Source: Chitinophaga filiformis (lineage in GTDB: Bacteria; Bacteroidota; Bacteroidia; Chitinophagales; Chitinophagaceae). From it: a stretch of DNA of 64,000 bases. A program made the position numbers and the translations under genes. Under the pieces are notes generated by a model, which was given only the letters and a program-made list of their open reading frames with translations, was not told where the DNA came from and searched no databases. This document shows, piece after piece, positions 1 to 7,600 of the stretch. Where the stretch lies: the NCBI RefSeq assembly GCF_900102545.1, contig NZ_FNBN01000007.1, forward strand, positions 119,247 through 183,246, read 5' to 3'. Every line of letters starts with the position of its first letter. The stretch's first letter is position 1.

Positions 1-77
1 TTGGTGGTAAACTGGGACTGGACAAAGACGGAGACGGTGATGTTGATCTGAACGATATTACAAAAATGTTCAGGTAA
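1..77 (+). CDS. C-terminal end of an EF-hand-like protein (5' truncated)
   Basis: The window opens inside a reading frame (first full codon at position 3) that stops at TAA 75-77. The last residues contain a calcium-loop-like run, DKDGDGDVDLND, with acidic residues at loop positions 1, 3, 5, 9 and 12 and Gly at 6, followed by ITKMFR and the stop. This is the usual ending of an EF-hand or dockerin-type motif. In related bacteria DUF937 (YidB-like) proteins can end this way and precede BON genes, but too little is visible to assign the family. It lies 39 bp upstream of the BON lipoprotein gene on the same strand. Confidence 0.55.
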   Translation, partial: GGKLGLDKDGDGDVDLNDITKMFR

Positions 78-116
78 TTATCAGATGGAATTTTCTCACC
101 ATTCCAACCAATAATT

Positions 117-614
117 ATGAGTAACAAACAATTGAGCACTGCTATCCTCTGCATGGCATTTGCGGCCATGGTAGCCTGTAAGGCGAAACCCACTGATACG
201 CAGATCCAGGCAAAAGTTTCGGAACAACTCAGCACAATGCCGGAAGTGACGGCTGACGTCAAAGACGGTGTGGTAACACTTGCGGGTAACGTCGCCGATG
301 ATGCTACCAAAGCTTCTGCTGAAGCGACGGTAAAATCCACCGAAGGTGTAAAGAGTGTCGTTAACAACATTATGGTGACGCCTGCCGCGCCACCTGAGCC
401 GCCTGCTACCACCGCGACTAATACTGCTGATGATACGCTTCGTACCGGTGTTACGAACATCTCCAAAGATTTCCCCGGTGCGGATATTAAAGTCGACGCA
501 GGTGTTATTACGGTTACGGGTGAACTCTCTGCTGCTAAATGGAAGACGCTGAAACAGGCTTTGGATGCCCTGCATCCGAAGAAAGTAGATGCTTCTGGTC
601 TCACTGTAAAATAA
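117..614 (+). CDS. BON-domain lipoprotein
   Basis: 165 aa. A short hydrophobic signal ends in a lipobox-like MVAC, so Cys21 should be lipidated and the protein anchored in the periplasm or outer membrane. Two BON-like segments follow (about residues 30-85 and 105-165), separated by a Pro/Ala/Thr-rich linker near residues 90-100. The GVVTLAGNV and GVITVTGEL strands are typical of BON. BON domains are thought to bind phospholipid or other envelope surfaces and often occur in osmotic-stress proteins. The next gene, 18 bp downstream, carries a BON-like segment fused to SH3b, so the two probably form one envelope-stress operon. Confidence 0.85.
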   Translation: MSNKQLSTAILCMAFAAMVACKAKPTDTQIQAKVSEQLSTMPEVTADVKDGVVTLAGNVADDATKASAEATVKSTEGVKSVVNNIMVTPAAPPEPPATTATNTADDTLRTGVTNISKDFPGADIKVDAGVITVTGELSAAKWKTLKQALDALHPKKVDASGLTVK

Positions 615-632
615 CCTTCTAAATCACTGTTT

Positions 633-1055
633 ATGTCATTACAGGACAAATACAAGGAACTGATAGATACCGCTAAATCTGCCGGTACAAGTAATCTCCA
701 GGTGAATGAACAGGAAGGCGTGTTACACATTAGTGGCGAAGCGCCTAGTGGTGCGGTGAAGGACAATCTGTGGAATATCTACGGAAAGATTGATCCTAAT
801 TTCCTCAGTGGCGATGTTGTCATGGATATTAAAGTGGCGACGGCTGTTGAAGGGGCAAAACTGGAAGTAGTGACTCAATCGTCGAATCTCAATGTGCGGA
901 AGGGACCGGGGATTGATCAGCCGGTTGTTGGTAAGGCGGCGCATGCGGAGATGGTTACGCTGATCAGTAAGCATAGTGATCAGTGGTGGTTGATACGGAC
1001 TAAGGATGGCGAAGAGGGGTATGCGCATTCGCAGTATCTCCGGCCGGTTGAATGA
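633..1055 (+). CDS. BON-like plus bacterial SH3 domain protein
   Basis: 140 aa with no signal peptide. The first 70 residues resemble one BON unit (GVLHISGEAPSG). Residues about 75-139 form an SH3b domain with the characteristic SNLNVRKGPG start and a WWLIRTKDGEEGYAHSQYL end. SH3b domains usually bind peptidoglycan, but without an export signal this copy may act in the cytoplasm, as LysM/BON-type proteins are thought to do. It follows the BON lipoprotein closely and is followed by a rho-independent terminator at 1075-1105, so it is the last gene of this operon. Confidence 0.85.
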   Translation: MSLQDKYKELIDTAKSAGTSNLQVNEQEGVLHISGEAPSGAVKDNLWNIYGKIDPNFLSGDVVMDIKVATAVEGAKLEVVTQSSNLNVRKGPGIDQPVVGKAAHAEMVTLISKHSDQWWLIRTKDGEEGYAHSQYLRPVE

Positions 1056-1074
1056 TACTTTGATCTTTTTGAAG

Positions 1075-1105
1075 GGCGAATGGCGTGAGCTGTTCGCCTT
1101 TTTTT
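1075..1105 (+). terminator. Rho-independent terminator after the BON operon
   Basis: GGCGAA (1075-1080) pairs with TTCGCC (1093-1098) and is followed by seven T residues. It sits 20 bp past the stop codon of the BON/SH3 gene. The stem is short, but the T run is clean. Confidence 0.65.
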
Positions 1106-1529
1106 GTGCGAATGGCTTTTTGCGGATGATCGTAGCGAATTGGTGGTTGCGGAGGAGAGTGCGATTCGGTTTCAGTAAGGGACTACGGGCTGTACCCCTT
1201 TTCGAGACTTGATATTGAGCTTTATCAAGCGTATGGACATAAGAACAATATTAAACCCCTGTCAATCGTATAGGACTCTCAAAGGGCTAAGGCCCTTCGT
1301 CTCCTTCTGAAACCTTCCGCTACTTAGGAGTATAAAGTGTAAGGAGCGAGATCCGTTTTTTCAGCCTTACTGTTTTACTTCTATACAAGAAGTATGTAGG
1401 TGCAAGTATAGCAGCACCCTTCGTACCCTTCACTCCCATTGTACCCCATCGTACCTTCATTCCCTTCGTTCCCTTCATCCTCTCACTGTCTTACTTCGAT
1501 ACGGTTACTTTATAATGCTTTACAATACA
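1106..1529. other. Intergenic region with pyrimidine-rich simple repeat
   Basis: No convincing gene is seen here. Positions 1415-1482 are a degenerate simple repeat built from CCCTTC, GTACC and TTCATT pieces. A small hairpin, AAGGGC-TAAG-GCCCTT, lies at 1282-1297 without a T run. The region separates two convergent transcription units. Confidence 0.5.
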
Positions 1530-1564
1530 TTGCAATTACTTTGTAACTACTTGCAATTACTTTG
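1530..1564. repeat. 21-bp tandem repeat spanning the stop codon of the PliI-like gene
   Basis: TTGCAATTACTTTG occurs at 1530-1543 and again at 1551-1564, a 21-bp period. The second copy contains the TAA stop and the last codons of the minus-strand gene at 1557-2267. A more degenerate third copy may lie at about 1505-1525. The pattern matches the stop-spanning duplications at 42.5 and 58.3 kb. Confidence 0.6.
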
Positions 1565-2267
1565 CTTCCCGTAGGATGAAGCCGTTCGCTTGCTTCTGTA
1601 AGGCATATTTGATGGTACGCTTTCCGCCGGAGGGCTTGCTATCAAGGTCGCCGTCCTTATAGAGGGGGTAAACACGCACGATCTGATGTTGCTGAATATA
1701 GAAGGAGTCCCTGCCACGGTAGCCTTCCTTGTCAGGGTTGTCGAAATCGCCGGAAAAGATCCTGACGGGCTTGTTGTTGATATAAGTGATGCCATAGACG
1801 CTGCCTGTAGCATCGGTGCCACTCGCAGAGGTGAAAAGGTAAACTTCAGGATTCCTGTCGTTATTGAGATCTTCTACTGTGGCTTTCTGTAGCATTCCTT
1901 TCACATCCCTGATCACAGTACTATCCGCTTTTGAAGAATCTCCTTTAAGATTAGTAGCCGCTATTGTGATGGTGCGGAGTGATCCATCGCCTTTGGAGAC
2001 AATGGCATATTTGTAATTCTTAAACCGGATCATGTTGGAGACCGGCTCATTTCCTCCCTTCCTTACATTCGACTCCTCTTCACCAGGTGCAGGCGCGGAG
2101 CCAGCATTGGCAGTACCTCCAGCGGCGTTCTGGCTGGGATTGGCCGCTGCACTCTGTGATGCATCTTCCTGTGTGCTACGGGAAGAGTCTGCCAGGTCCT
2201 TTTTACTTTTTAAGGGCGAATTGCACGCGATGCCAAAAAACAGCAGGAAACAAATGATGGGTCTCAT
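1557..2267 (-). CDS. PliI-family lysozyme inhibitor-like lipoprotein
   Basis: 236 aa. A lipoprotein signal ends at GIAC (Cys15). A low-complexity Ser/Ala/Gly/Pro/Glu linker covers about residues 20-70. The C-terminal half carries the features of PliI-type inhibitors of I-type (invertebrate) lysozyme: DLNNDRNPEVYLF, then GYRGRD, then VYPLYKDGD and PSGGKRTIKYAL. PliI proteins block goose/invertebrate-type lysozymes in the periplasm; here the function is inferred from these motifs only. A surface-anchored inhibitor would fit a bacterium living with fungi, invertebrates or competing bacteria. The gene stands alone, and its 3' end is duplicated in tandem downstream. Confidence 0.7.
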   Translation of the reverse strand: MRPIICFLLFFGIACNSPLKSKKDLADSSRSTQEDASQSAAANPSQNAAGGTANAGSAPAPGEEESNVRKGGNEPVSNMIRFKNYKYAIVSKGDGSLRTITIAATNLKGDSSKADSTVIRDVKGMLQKATVEDLNNDRNPEVYLFTSASGTDATGSVYGITYINNKPVRIFSGDFDNPDKEGYRGRDSFYIQQHQIVRVYPLYKDGDLDSKPSGGKRTIKYALQKQANGFILREAK

Positions 2268-2372
2268 ACTTTCTCTTTTTAAATTTTCTCAGAATGAATC
2301 TTAGATATCTCATAACGTTTGCCTGTTAATGCGGAACAAGGAACATGCCGAACAAAAAGATGAGGTATGAAT

Positions 2373-2680
2373 GTATATGTTGGTGTATGGGGATGTATGG
2401 AGAAGTACGAGGCGTATGGAGGTATATGGGGTAGCACAAAGATGTACGAGACGTATGGAGGTATATGGGGTGGCACGGAGATGTACCAGGCGTATGAAGG
2501 TATATGGGGTGGCACGGAGATGTACGAGGCGTATGAAGATATATGGGAGTGGCACGGAGATGTACGAGGCGTATGAAGATATATGGGAGTGGCACGGAGA
2601 TGTACGAGGCGTATGGAGTATATGGGGGTGGCACTGGGATGTACGAGGCATATGGAGGTATCTACAGCGGTATGATAGTG
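2373..2680. repeat. Minisatellite of 39/40-bp units in a divergent intergenic region
   Basis: Six well-conserved units start at 2414, 2453, 2492, 2531, 2571 and 2611 (lengths 39, 39, 39, 40, 40, 39), flanked by degenerate units from 2373 and up to about 2680. Each contains a core of the form GTATGGAGGTATATGGGGTG plus GATGTACGAGGC. Mixed 39/40 lengths break any reading frame through the array, so the repeat-encoded ORFs on both strands are probably not genes. The array lies between the divergent genes at 2267 and 2789, upstream of the promoter at 2728-2759. Confidence 0.9.
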
Positions 2681-2727
2681 TCTGATGTTAAACAGATGAT
2701 AAATTTTTACCGTTCGTCCAATCGATG

Positions 2728-2759
2728 TTTGATTTAGCAAGTATCGTTTTTTATCTTTG
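2728..2759 (+). promoter_or_regulatory. Bacteroidota-type promoter of the small exported protein gene
   Basis: TTTG (2728-2731) is followed after 20 bp by TATCTTTG (2752-2759), a near-ideal match to the TTTG-N19/20-TAnnTTTG consensus of the Bacteroidota primary sigma factor. The downstream start codon at 2789 is 29 bp away. Confidence 0.75.
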
Positions 2760-2788
2760 CGATTCCAACTTGGAGAGTGCGCCTTATT

Positions 2789-3214
2789 ATGGTAAAAACA
2801 GAGAAGCAAATATTCCGCAGGTTTTTACTGTACATCATGCTGATAGCCGGCCTGATGACGGGCCAATCATCTATTCTACTAGCCAGATCGCCGTTGAAGG
2901 CGGGTAAAACCGTTTGTGTTGAACGCCTCTTCGATCATGAAAAGATTCATATACCGTATATTGACAATGGTGGTTCGGTAGAAGAAGAGAATGAGCTGCA
3001 GCTTGTTCTGGCTACCAAGAAAGTACCGCGTAAAAAACGGTATTATATCAATAGTACCTATCAATCTTCCAGTTACACTACCCGCTTTCTACAGTTTCAA
3101 TATAACCACGAGTTTTATATACCTGTCAGAGAAAACAAGACCGGCGTGTATACGCAGCAACATGCGTTTCTGCCGGCCTACTATAGTTTCCTGTCGAGGT
3201 ATACGCCCTTCTGA
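2789..3214 (+). CDS. Small exported protein of unknown function
   Basis: About 141 aa if started at the ATG at 2789 (MVKTEKQ); an ATG four codons earlier at 2777 is also possible. The first start leaves a positively charged N-terminus followed by a hydrophobic segment (about residues 12-32) that fits a signal peptide or anchor. The rest is basic and aromatic-rich (KKVPRKKRYYINS, then FLQFQYNHEFYIPVRENK), with no motif I recognise. A strong promoter lies directly upstream. The next gene in the same direction is the RND adaptor, but 175 bp separate them, so an operon is uncertain. Confidence 0.55.
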   Translation: MVKTEKQIFRRFLLYIMLIAGLMTGQSSILLARSPLKAGKTVCVERLFDHEKIHIPYIDNGGSVEEENELQLVLATKKVPRKKRYYINSTYQSSSYTTRFLQFQYNHEFYIPVRENKTGVYTQQHAFLPAYYSFLSRYTPF

Positions 3215-3337
3215 ATAGTTGAGTATCGGCTATTTAAGCCTTGTACAGACACCCGTTTTTTTACTATACACATGTAGCAGCAACGCTGACGGCTTTTTTA
3301 TTGTCTGTCGGCCGCTGTTGCATGTATTTAACAAAAA

Positions 3338-3367
3338 GGACCGTATATAAACCTATATAAACGGCCC
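3338..3367. promoter_or_regulatory. Palindrome upstream of the RND efflux operon
   Basis: A 30-bp imperfect palindrome with arms of the form GGrCCGTwTATAwA lies 22 bp upstream of the adaptor start codon. It could be an operator or a 5'-UTR hairpin. There is no adjacent regulator gene to pair it with. Confidence 0.35.
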
Positions 3368-3389
3368 TGTTAAACTATTCACTCCTATC

Positions 3390-4529
3390 ATGCGAACGTT
3401 TTCAAAGACTAATATACAGGCAATTATACTGGCAATTACATCGGCACTAAGCCTTGCCCTGAGCGGATGTATTACCCGGGGAGAAAAAATCAGCGATCAG
3501 AACGAATTACAAACATTTCCTGTTGTGCAGCTCTCCCTTTGCGATACCGTGCTGCACAGGAATTATGTAGCGGATATAGAAGCCGTACGCAACGTAGAGA
3601 TCCGTGCCCGTGTGAACGGATTCCTGAATAAGATCTATGTGGACGAAGGACAACACGTACAGCAGGGGCAATTGCTTTTTACGCTCAATGATGAAGAATA
3701 CCGCTCCGAACTGGCAAAGGCGAAAGCCACGCTGAGCAGCGCTATTGCTGAGGCAAAAGGTGCTCAACTGGAACTCGCCCGCGTACAGCTGCTGGTAGAG
3801 AAAAAGGTGATCGCAAAAAGTGAGCTGGAAGTGGCCAAAGCCAGACTGGCTGCTGCAGAAGCCAGGATCGACGAGGCAAGGTCAAATGAGAGCAATGCGG
3901 CTACCAGGTTGTCTTATACTGTGATCCGCGCTCCCTTCGATGGTTATATCGACAGGATCCCTTCAAAGGCCGGAAGCCTCATCGGAGAAGGCGCCCTCCT
4001 GACCTCTGTGTCAGATATCAAGGAGGTGTATGCCTATTTTAATGTTTCTGAAACCGAATATCTCCAGCATAAAAAAGCAAATGCCACCAAAGAACATCCG
4101 GAGGTACACCTGGTACTGGCAGATGGTACAGATTATCCCTACCCCGGAAAGGTAGAAACCATTGAAAGTGAATTTGAGGAAACAACCGGCTCTATCGCTT
4201 TCAGAGCAAGGTTCCCAAATCCGAAAGGCTTACTGAAACATGGGGCCAGCGGAAAAGTACAGCTGAGCAATGATCTGCAGGATGCCATGCTGCTCCCGCA
4301 GAAAGCTGTTTTCGAAATGCAGGATAAGAATTATGTATTTATCCTGGATGCATCTAACCAGGTAAAGATGAGAAACTTCAAGCCCGGTGCACGCCTGGCC
4401 AACTGTTATGTGGTAGAGTCAGGTCTGAATGCCGGCGACAGGGTGGTATACGAAGGTGTACGCAACCTGCGCGATGGTATGAAGATTATTCCGGCTCCTG
4501 TTACGCTCGATAGCATTAAAGGGCTGTAG
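3390..4529 (+). CDS. RND efflux periplasmic adaptor (membrane fusion protein)
   Basis: 379 aa, in the AcrA/MexA family. The N-terminal signal ends in a lipobox LSGC (Cys27), so the adaptor should be anchored in the inner membrane. The order is as expected: first barrel/lipoyl half (VEIRARVNGFLNKIYVDEGQ), alpha-helical hairpin (about residues 110-180, Ala/Glu/Lys rich), second lipoyl half (YTVIRAPFDGYIDRI), beta-barrel, and membrane-proximal domain. It links the inner-membrane pump to the outer-membrane channel. The pump-channel fusion gene follows 110 bp downstream, making this a complete tripartite efflux operon encoded by two genes. Confidence 0.93.
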   Translation: MRTFSKTNIQAIILAITSALSLALSGCITRGEKISDQNELQTFPVVQLSLCDTVLHRNYVADIEAVRNVEIRARVNGFLNKIYVDEGQHVQQGQLLFTLNDEEYRSELAKAKATLSSAIAEAKGAQLELARVQLLVEKKVIAKSELEVAKARLAAAEARIDEARSNESNAATRLSYTVIRAPFDGYIDRIPSKAGSLIGEGALLTSVSDIKEVYAYFNVSETEYLQHKKANATKEHPEVHLVLADGTDYPYPGKVETIESEFEETTGSIAFRARFPNPKGLLKHGASGKVQLSNDLQDAMLLPQKAVFEMQDKNYVFILDASNQVKMRNFKPGARLANCYVVESGLNAGDRVVYEGVRNLRDGMKIIPAPVTLDSIKGL

Positions 4530-4585
4530 GGATTGATTACAGGAGGGGGCCGGAGGTCTGCCGGTTTATAGTGCCCGGGAATGCG

Positions 4586-4603
4586 GCCTGTGTTTTTACA
4601 GGC
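4586..4603 (+). promoter_or_regulatory. Hairpin between adaptor and RND genes
   Basis: GCCTGT (4586-4591) and ACAGGC (4598-4603) form a short stem, with a T run only 12 bp further on. It lies upstream of the preferred ATG at 4640 and inside the extension that a GTG start at 4571 would give, which argues for the downstream start. It could moderate readthrough into the pump gene. Confidence 0.3.
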
Positions 4604-4639
4604 TTGCTGACCCCTTTTTTCATCATTTATTACATTTTT

Positions 4640-7600
4640 ATGTTCGATACTTTTATAAAGCGACCGGTGTTGTCGCTGGTCATCTCATTGATCATTGTGC
4701 TGCTTGGATTGCTGGCTTTATTTACCTTACCTGTTACACAATTTCCCGACATCGTTCCTCCTTCTGTAACGGTGACGGCCAAATATACCGGCGCCAACGC
4801 AGAAGTGTGCGCTAAAGCAGTGGCTACTCCGCTGGAACGCGCTATCAACGGTGTACCCGGCATGACGTATATGTCGTCTGTATCCAGTAATAACGGTATG
4901 ACACTGATACAGGTGTTCTTCCAGGTGGGTACAGATCCCGATCAGGCGGCAGTGAACGTACAGAACCGTGTGGCGACTATCATCGACGAATTACCCGAAG
5001 AGGTGATCAAAGCTGGTGTGACCACTGAAAAAGAGGTGAACAGTATGTTGTTATACCTCAACATCATGAGTGAAGACAGCACACTGAATGAACAGTTCAT
5101 CTACAACTTTGCCGACATCAACGTATTACAGGAGCTGAAAAGGATTGATGGCGTGGGCTTTGCTGAGATCATGGGCGCCAAGGAATACGCTATGCGTGTA
5201 TGGCTGAAGCCCGATCGTATGCTGGCGTATCAGCTGTCGGCCGATGAAGTGATCAACGGTATCCGCAAACAGAATATTGAGGCGGCTCCCGGTAAGACAG
5301 GAGAAAGCGCGGATAATGATCCGCAGGTATTGCAATATGTATTGCGGTACACGGGTAAGTTCTTTGAACCATCACAATATGAAAATATCATCCTCAGGGC
5401 TAATCCGGATGGCTCTGTGCTGAGATTGAAAGATGTGGCGGATGTGACTTTCGGCTCGCTGAGTTATGGCATGGTATCCAAGACGGATGGAAAACCTTCC
5501 GCATCCATCATGCTGAAGCAGCGACCTGGTTCCAATGCCCAGGAGGTAATTACGAACGTGAAAAAGCGGATGGCAGAGTTAAAAGCTTCCTCTTTTCCAC
5601 CGGGGATGAGTTATAACTTCAACTATGACGTGTCACGCTTCCTGGATGCCTCTATTCATGAGGTATTGAGAACGCTCGTGGAAGCTTTTATACTGGTGTT
5701 TATCGTGGTGTTCCTCTTCCTGCAGGATTTCAGATCAACACTGATACCTGCGCTGGCAGTGCCTGTGGCCCTGATAGGAACCTTGTGTTTTATGCAACTG
5801 CTGGGCTTCTCTATAAACCTGCTGACACTATTCGCCCTGGTGCTGGCCATTGGTATAGTCGTCGATAATGCGATTGTGGTGGTGGAGGCTGTCCATGTAA
5901 AAATGCAGGAGACGCATCTACCACCACTACAAGCTACACTGGCGGCTATGAAAGAGATCAGTGGGGCAATTGTGGCTATCACCCTGGTGATGTCGGCGGT
6001 GTTTGTACCGGTGGCATTCCTTTCTGGTCCGGTGGGCGTATTTTACCGGCAGTTCTCCCTGACGCTGGCCATAGCGATTGTGATATCGGGTATCAATGCG
6101 GTGACACTCACTCCTGCACTTTGTGCCATTATGCTGCGCCATACGCATGATGCCGGCAAGCCCCGGAATATGTTGCAGCGTTTCTTTGATAAATTCAACT
6201 ACAGGTATAATAAGACAGAGCGCGGTTATCAGCGCCTGATCGGGTATATAGCCGGCAGACGGATGGTTACGATCCTTATGCTTATCATTTTCTTTATCGC
6301 CACCTGGGGCGCCAGTGCCGTGTTGCCGGGAGGTTTCATTCCTTCTGAGGATCAGGGGATGATCTATGTAAATGTGACTACGCCTGCGGGCGCCACGGTT
6401 GCACGTACAGAAGCAGTGCTGGATGAAGTGCAGAAGATAGCGGCACAACTGGATGAGGCTGAGTCAGTATCTACACTGGCGGGCTTTAGTCTTGTGAATG
6501 ATGTGGCGGGGGCGTCTTACGGTATGGGGATGATCAACCTGAAACCATGGGAGGAAAGAAAACGTTCTGTAAAGGAGATCATTGCTGCGCTGGAGAAGGA
6601 CTGTAAGATCATTGCTGATGCCAGTATTGAATTCTTCCCTCCTCCTACGGTGCCTGGCTTTGGTAACTCCAGCGGGTTTGAATTGCGTGTGCTGGATAAA
6701 ACCGGCGCTGGCGACCTGCAGCAGACTGCAGATGTAACGAATAAATTTATCAACGCCCTGAAACAACGTCCGGAGATAGGAAGCGCCTTTACCAGTTTCG
6801 ATCCTGAGTTCCCTCAGTATATGATCCACGTAGATCAGGCTATGGCTGCCCAGAAAGGCGTTAGTATCGACAATGCAATGTCGACCCTTCAGACGCTGCT
6901 CGGCAGCTTCTATGCGTCTAATTTCATTCGTTTTGGACAGATGTATAAAGTGATGGTGCAGGCATCTCCCCGTTATCGCACGAAACCGGAAGATGTGATG
7001 CATTTATATGTGAAGAATGATGCGGGGGAAATGGTGCCCTTTTCCAACTTCATTAGGATGGAACGTGTATACGGGCCCGAACAGCTGACGCGTTACAACA
7101 TGTACACCGCAGCTATGATCAATGGGGATGCGGCATCTGGCTTCAGTAGTGGGGACGCTATCAATGCCATCAATGAAGTGGCGAAAACGTCTTTACCCCG
7201 TGGGTATAGTTTTGAGTGGAGTGGGATGACCCGGGAACAAATTCTGTCAGGCAATCAGGCCATTTATATTTTCGGTCTCTGTCTCCTGTTTGTGTACCTG
7301 CTGCTGGCTGCACAGTATGAAAGTTTCCTGCTGCCGCTGCCGGTGATCCTCTCCTTACCTGCAGGGATATTTGGTGCATTCCTGACCCTGAAACTGGCCG
7401 GACTGGAAAACAATATCTATGCGCAGGTGGCTTTGGTGATGTTGATAGGATTGCTGGGTAAGAACGCCATCCTGATCGTAGAGTTTGCGATACAACGAAA
7501 TAAACAGGGACTGTCTGTACTGGAAGCAGCCAAAGAAGGTGCGGTGTCACGTTTGCGGCCTATCCTGATGACGTCTTTTGCCTTCATTGCAGGCCTTATA

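Noticed and set aside
1006..1212. 68-residue plus-strand ORF
   Set aside because: It overlaps the BON/SH3 gene and runs through its terminator.
2279..2809. Several long ORFs on both strands across the minisatellite
   Set aside because: They arise from repeat translation; mixed 39/40-bp units break frames, and composition is unlike real proteins.
4571..4639. GTG start for the RND fusion
   Set aside because: The ATG at 4640 gives the standard MFDTFIKRP start; the upstream part overlaps an intergenic hairpin.
5927..6448. 173-residue minus-strand ORF and others inside the RND gene
   Set aside because: They are antisense shadows of a well-supported pump gene with no homologous motif.
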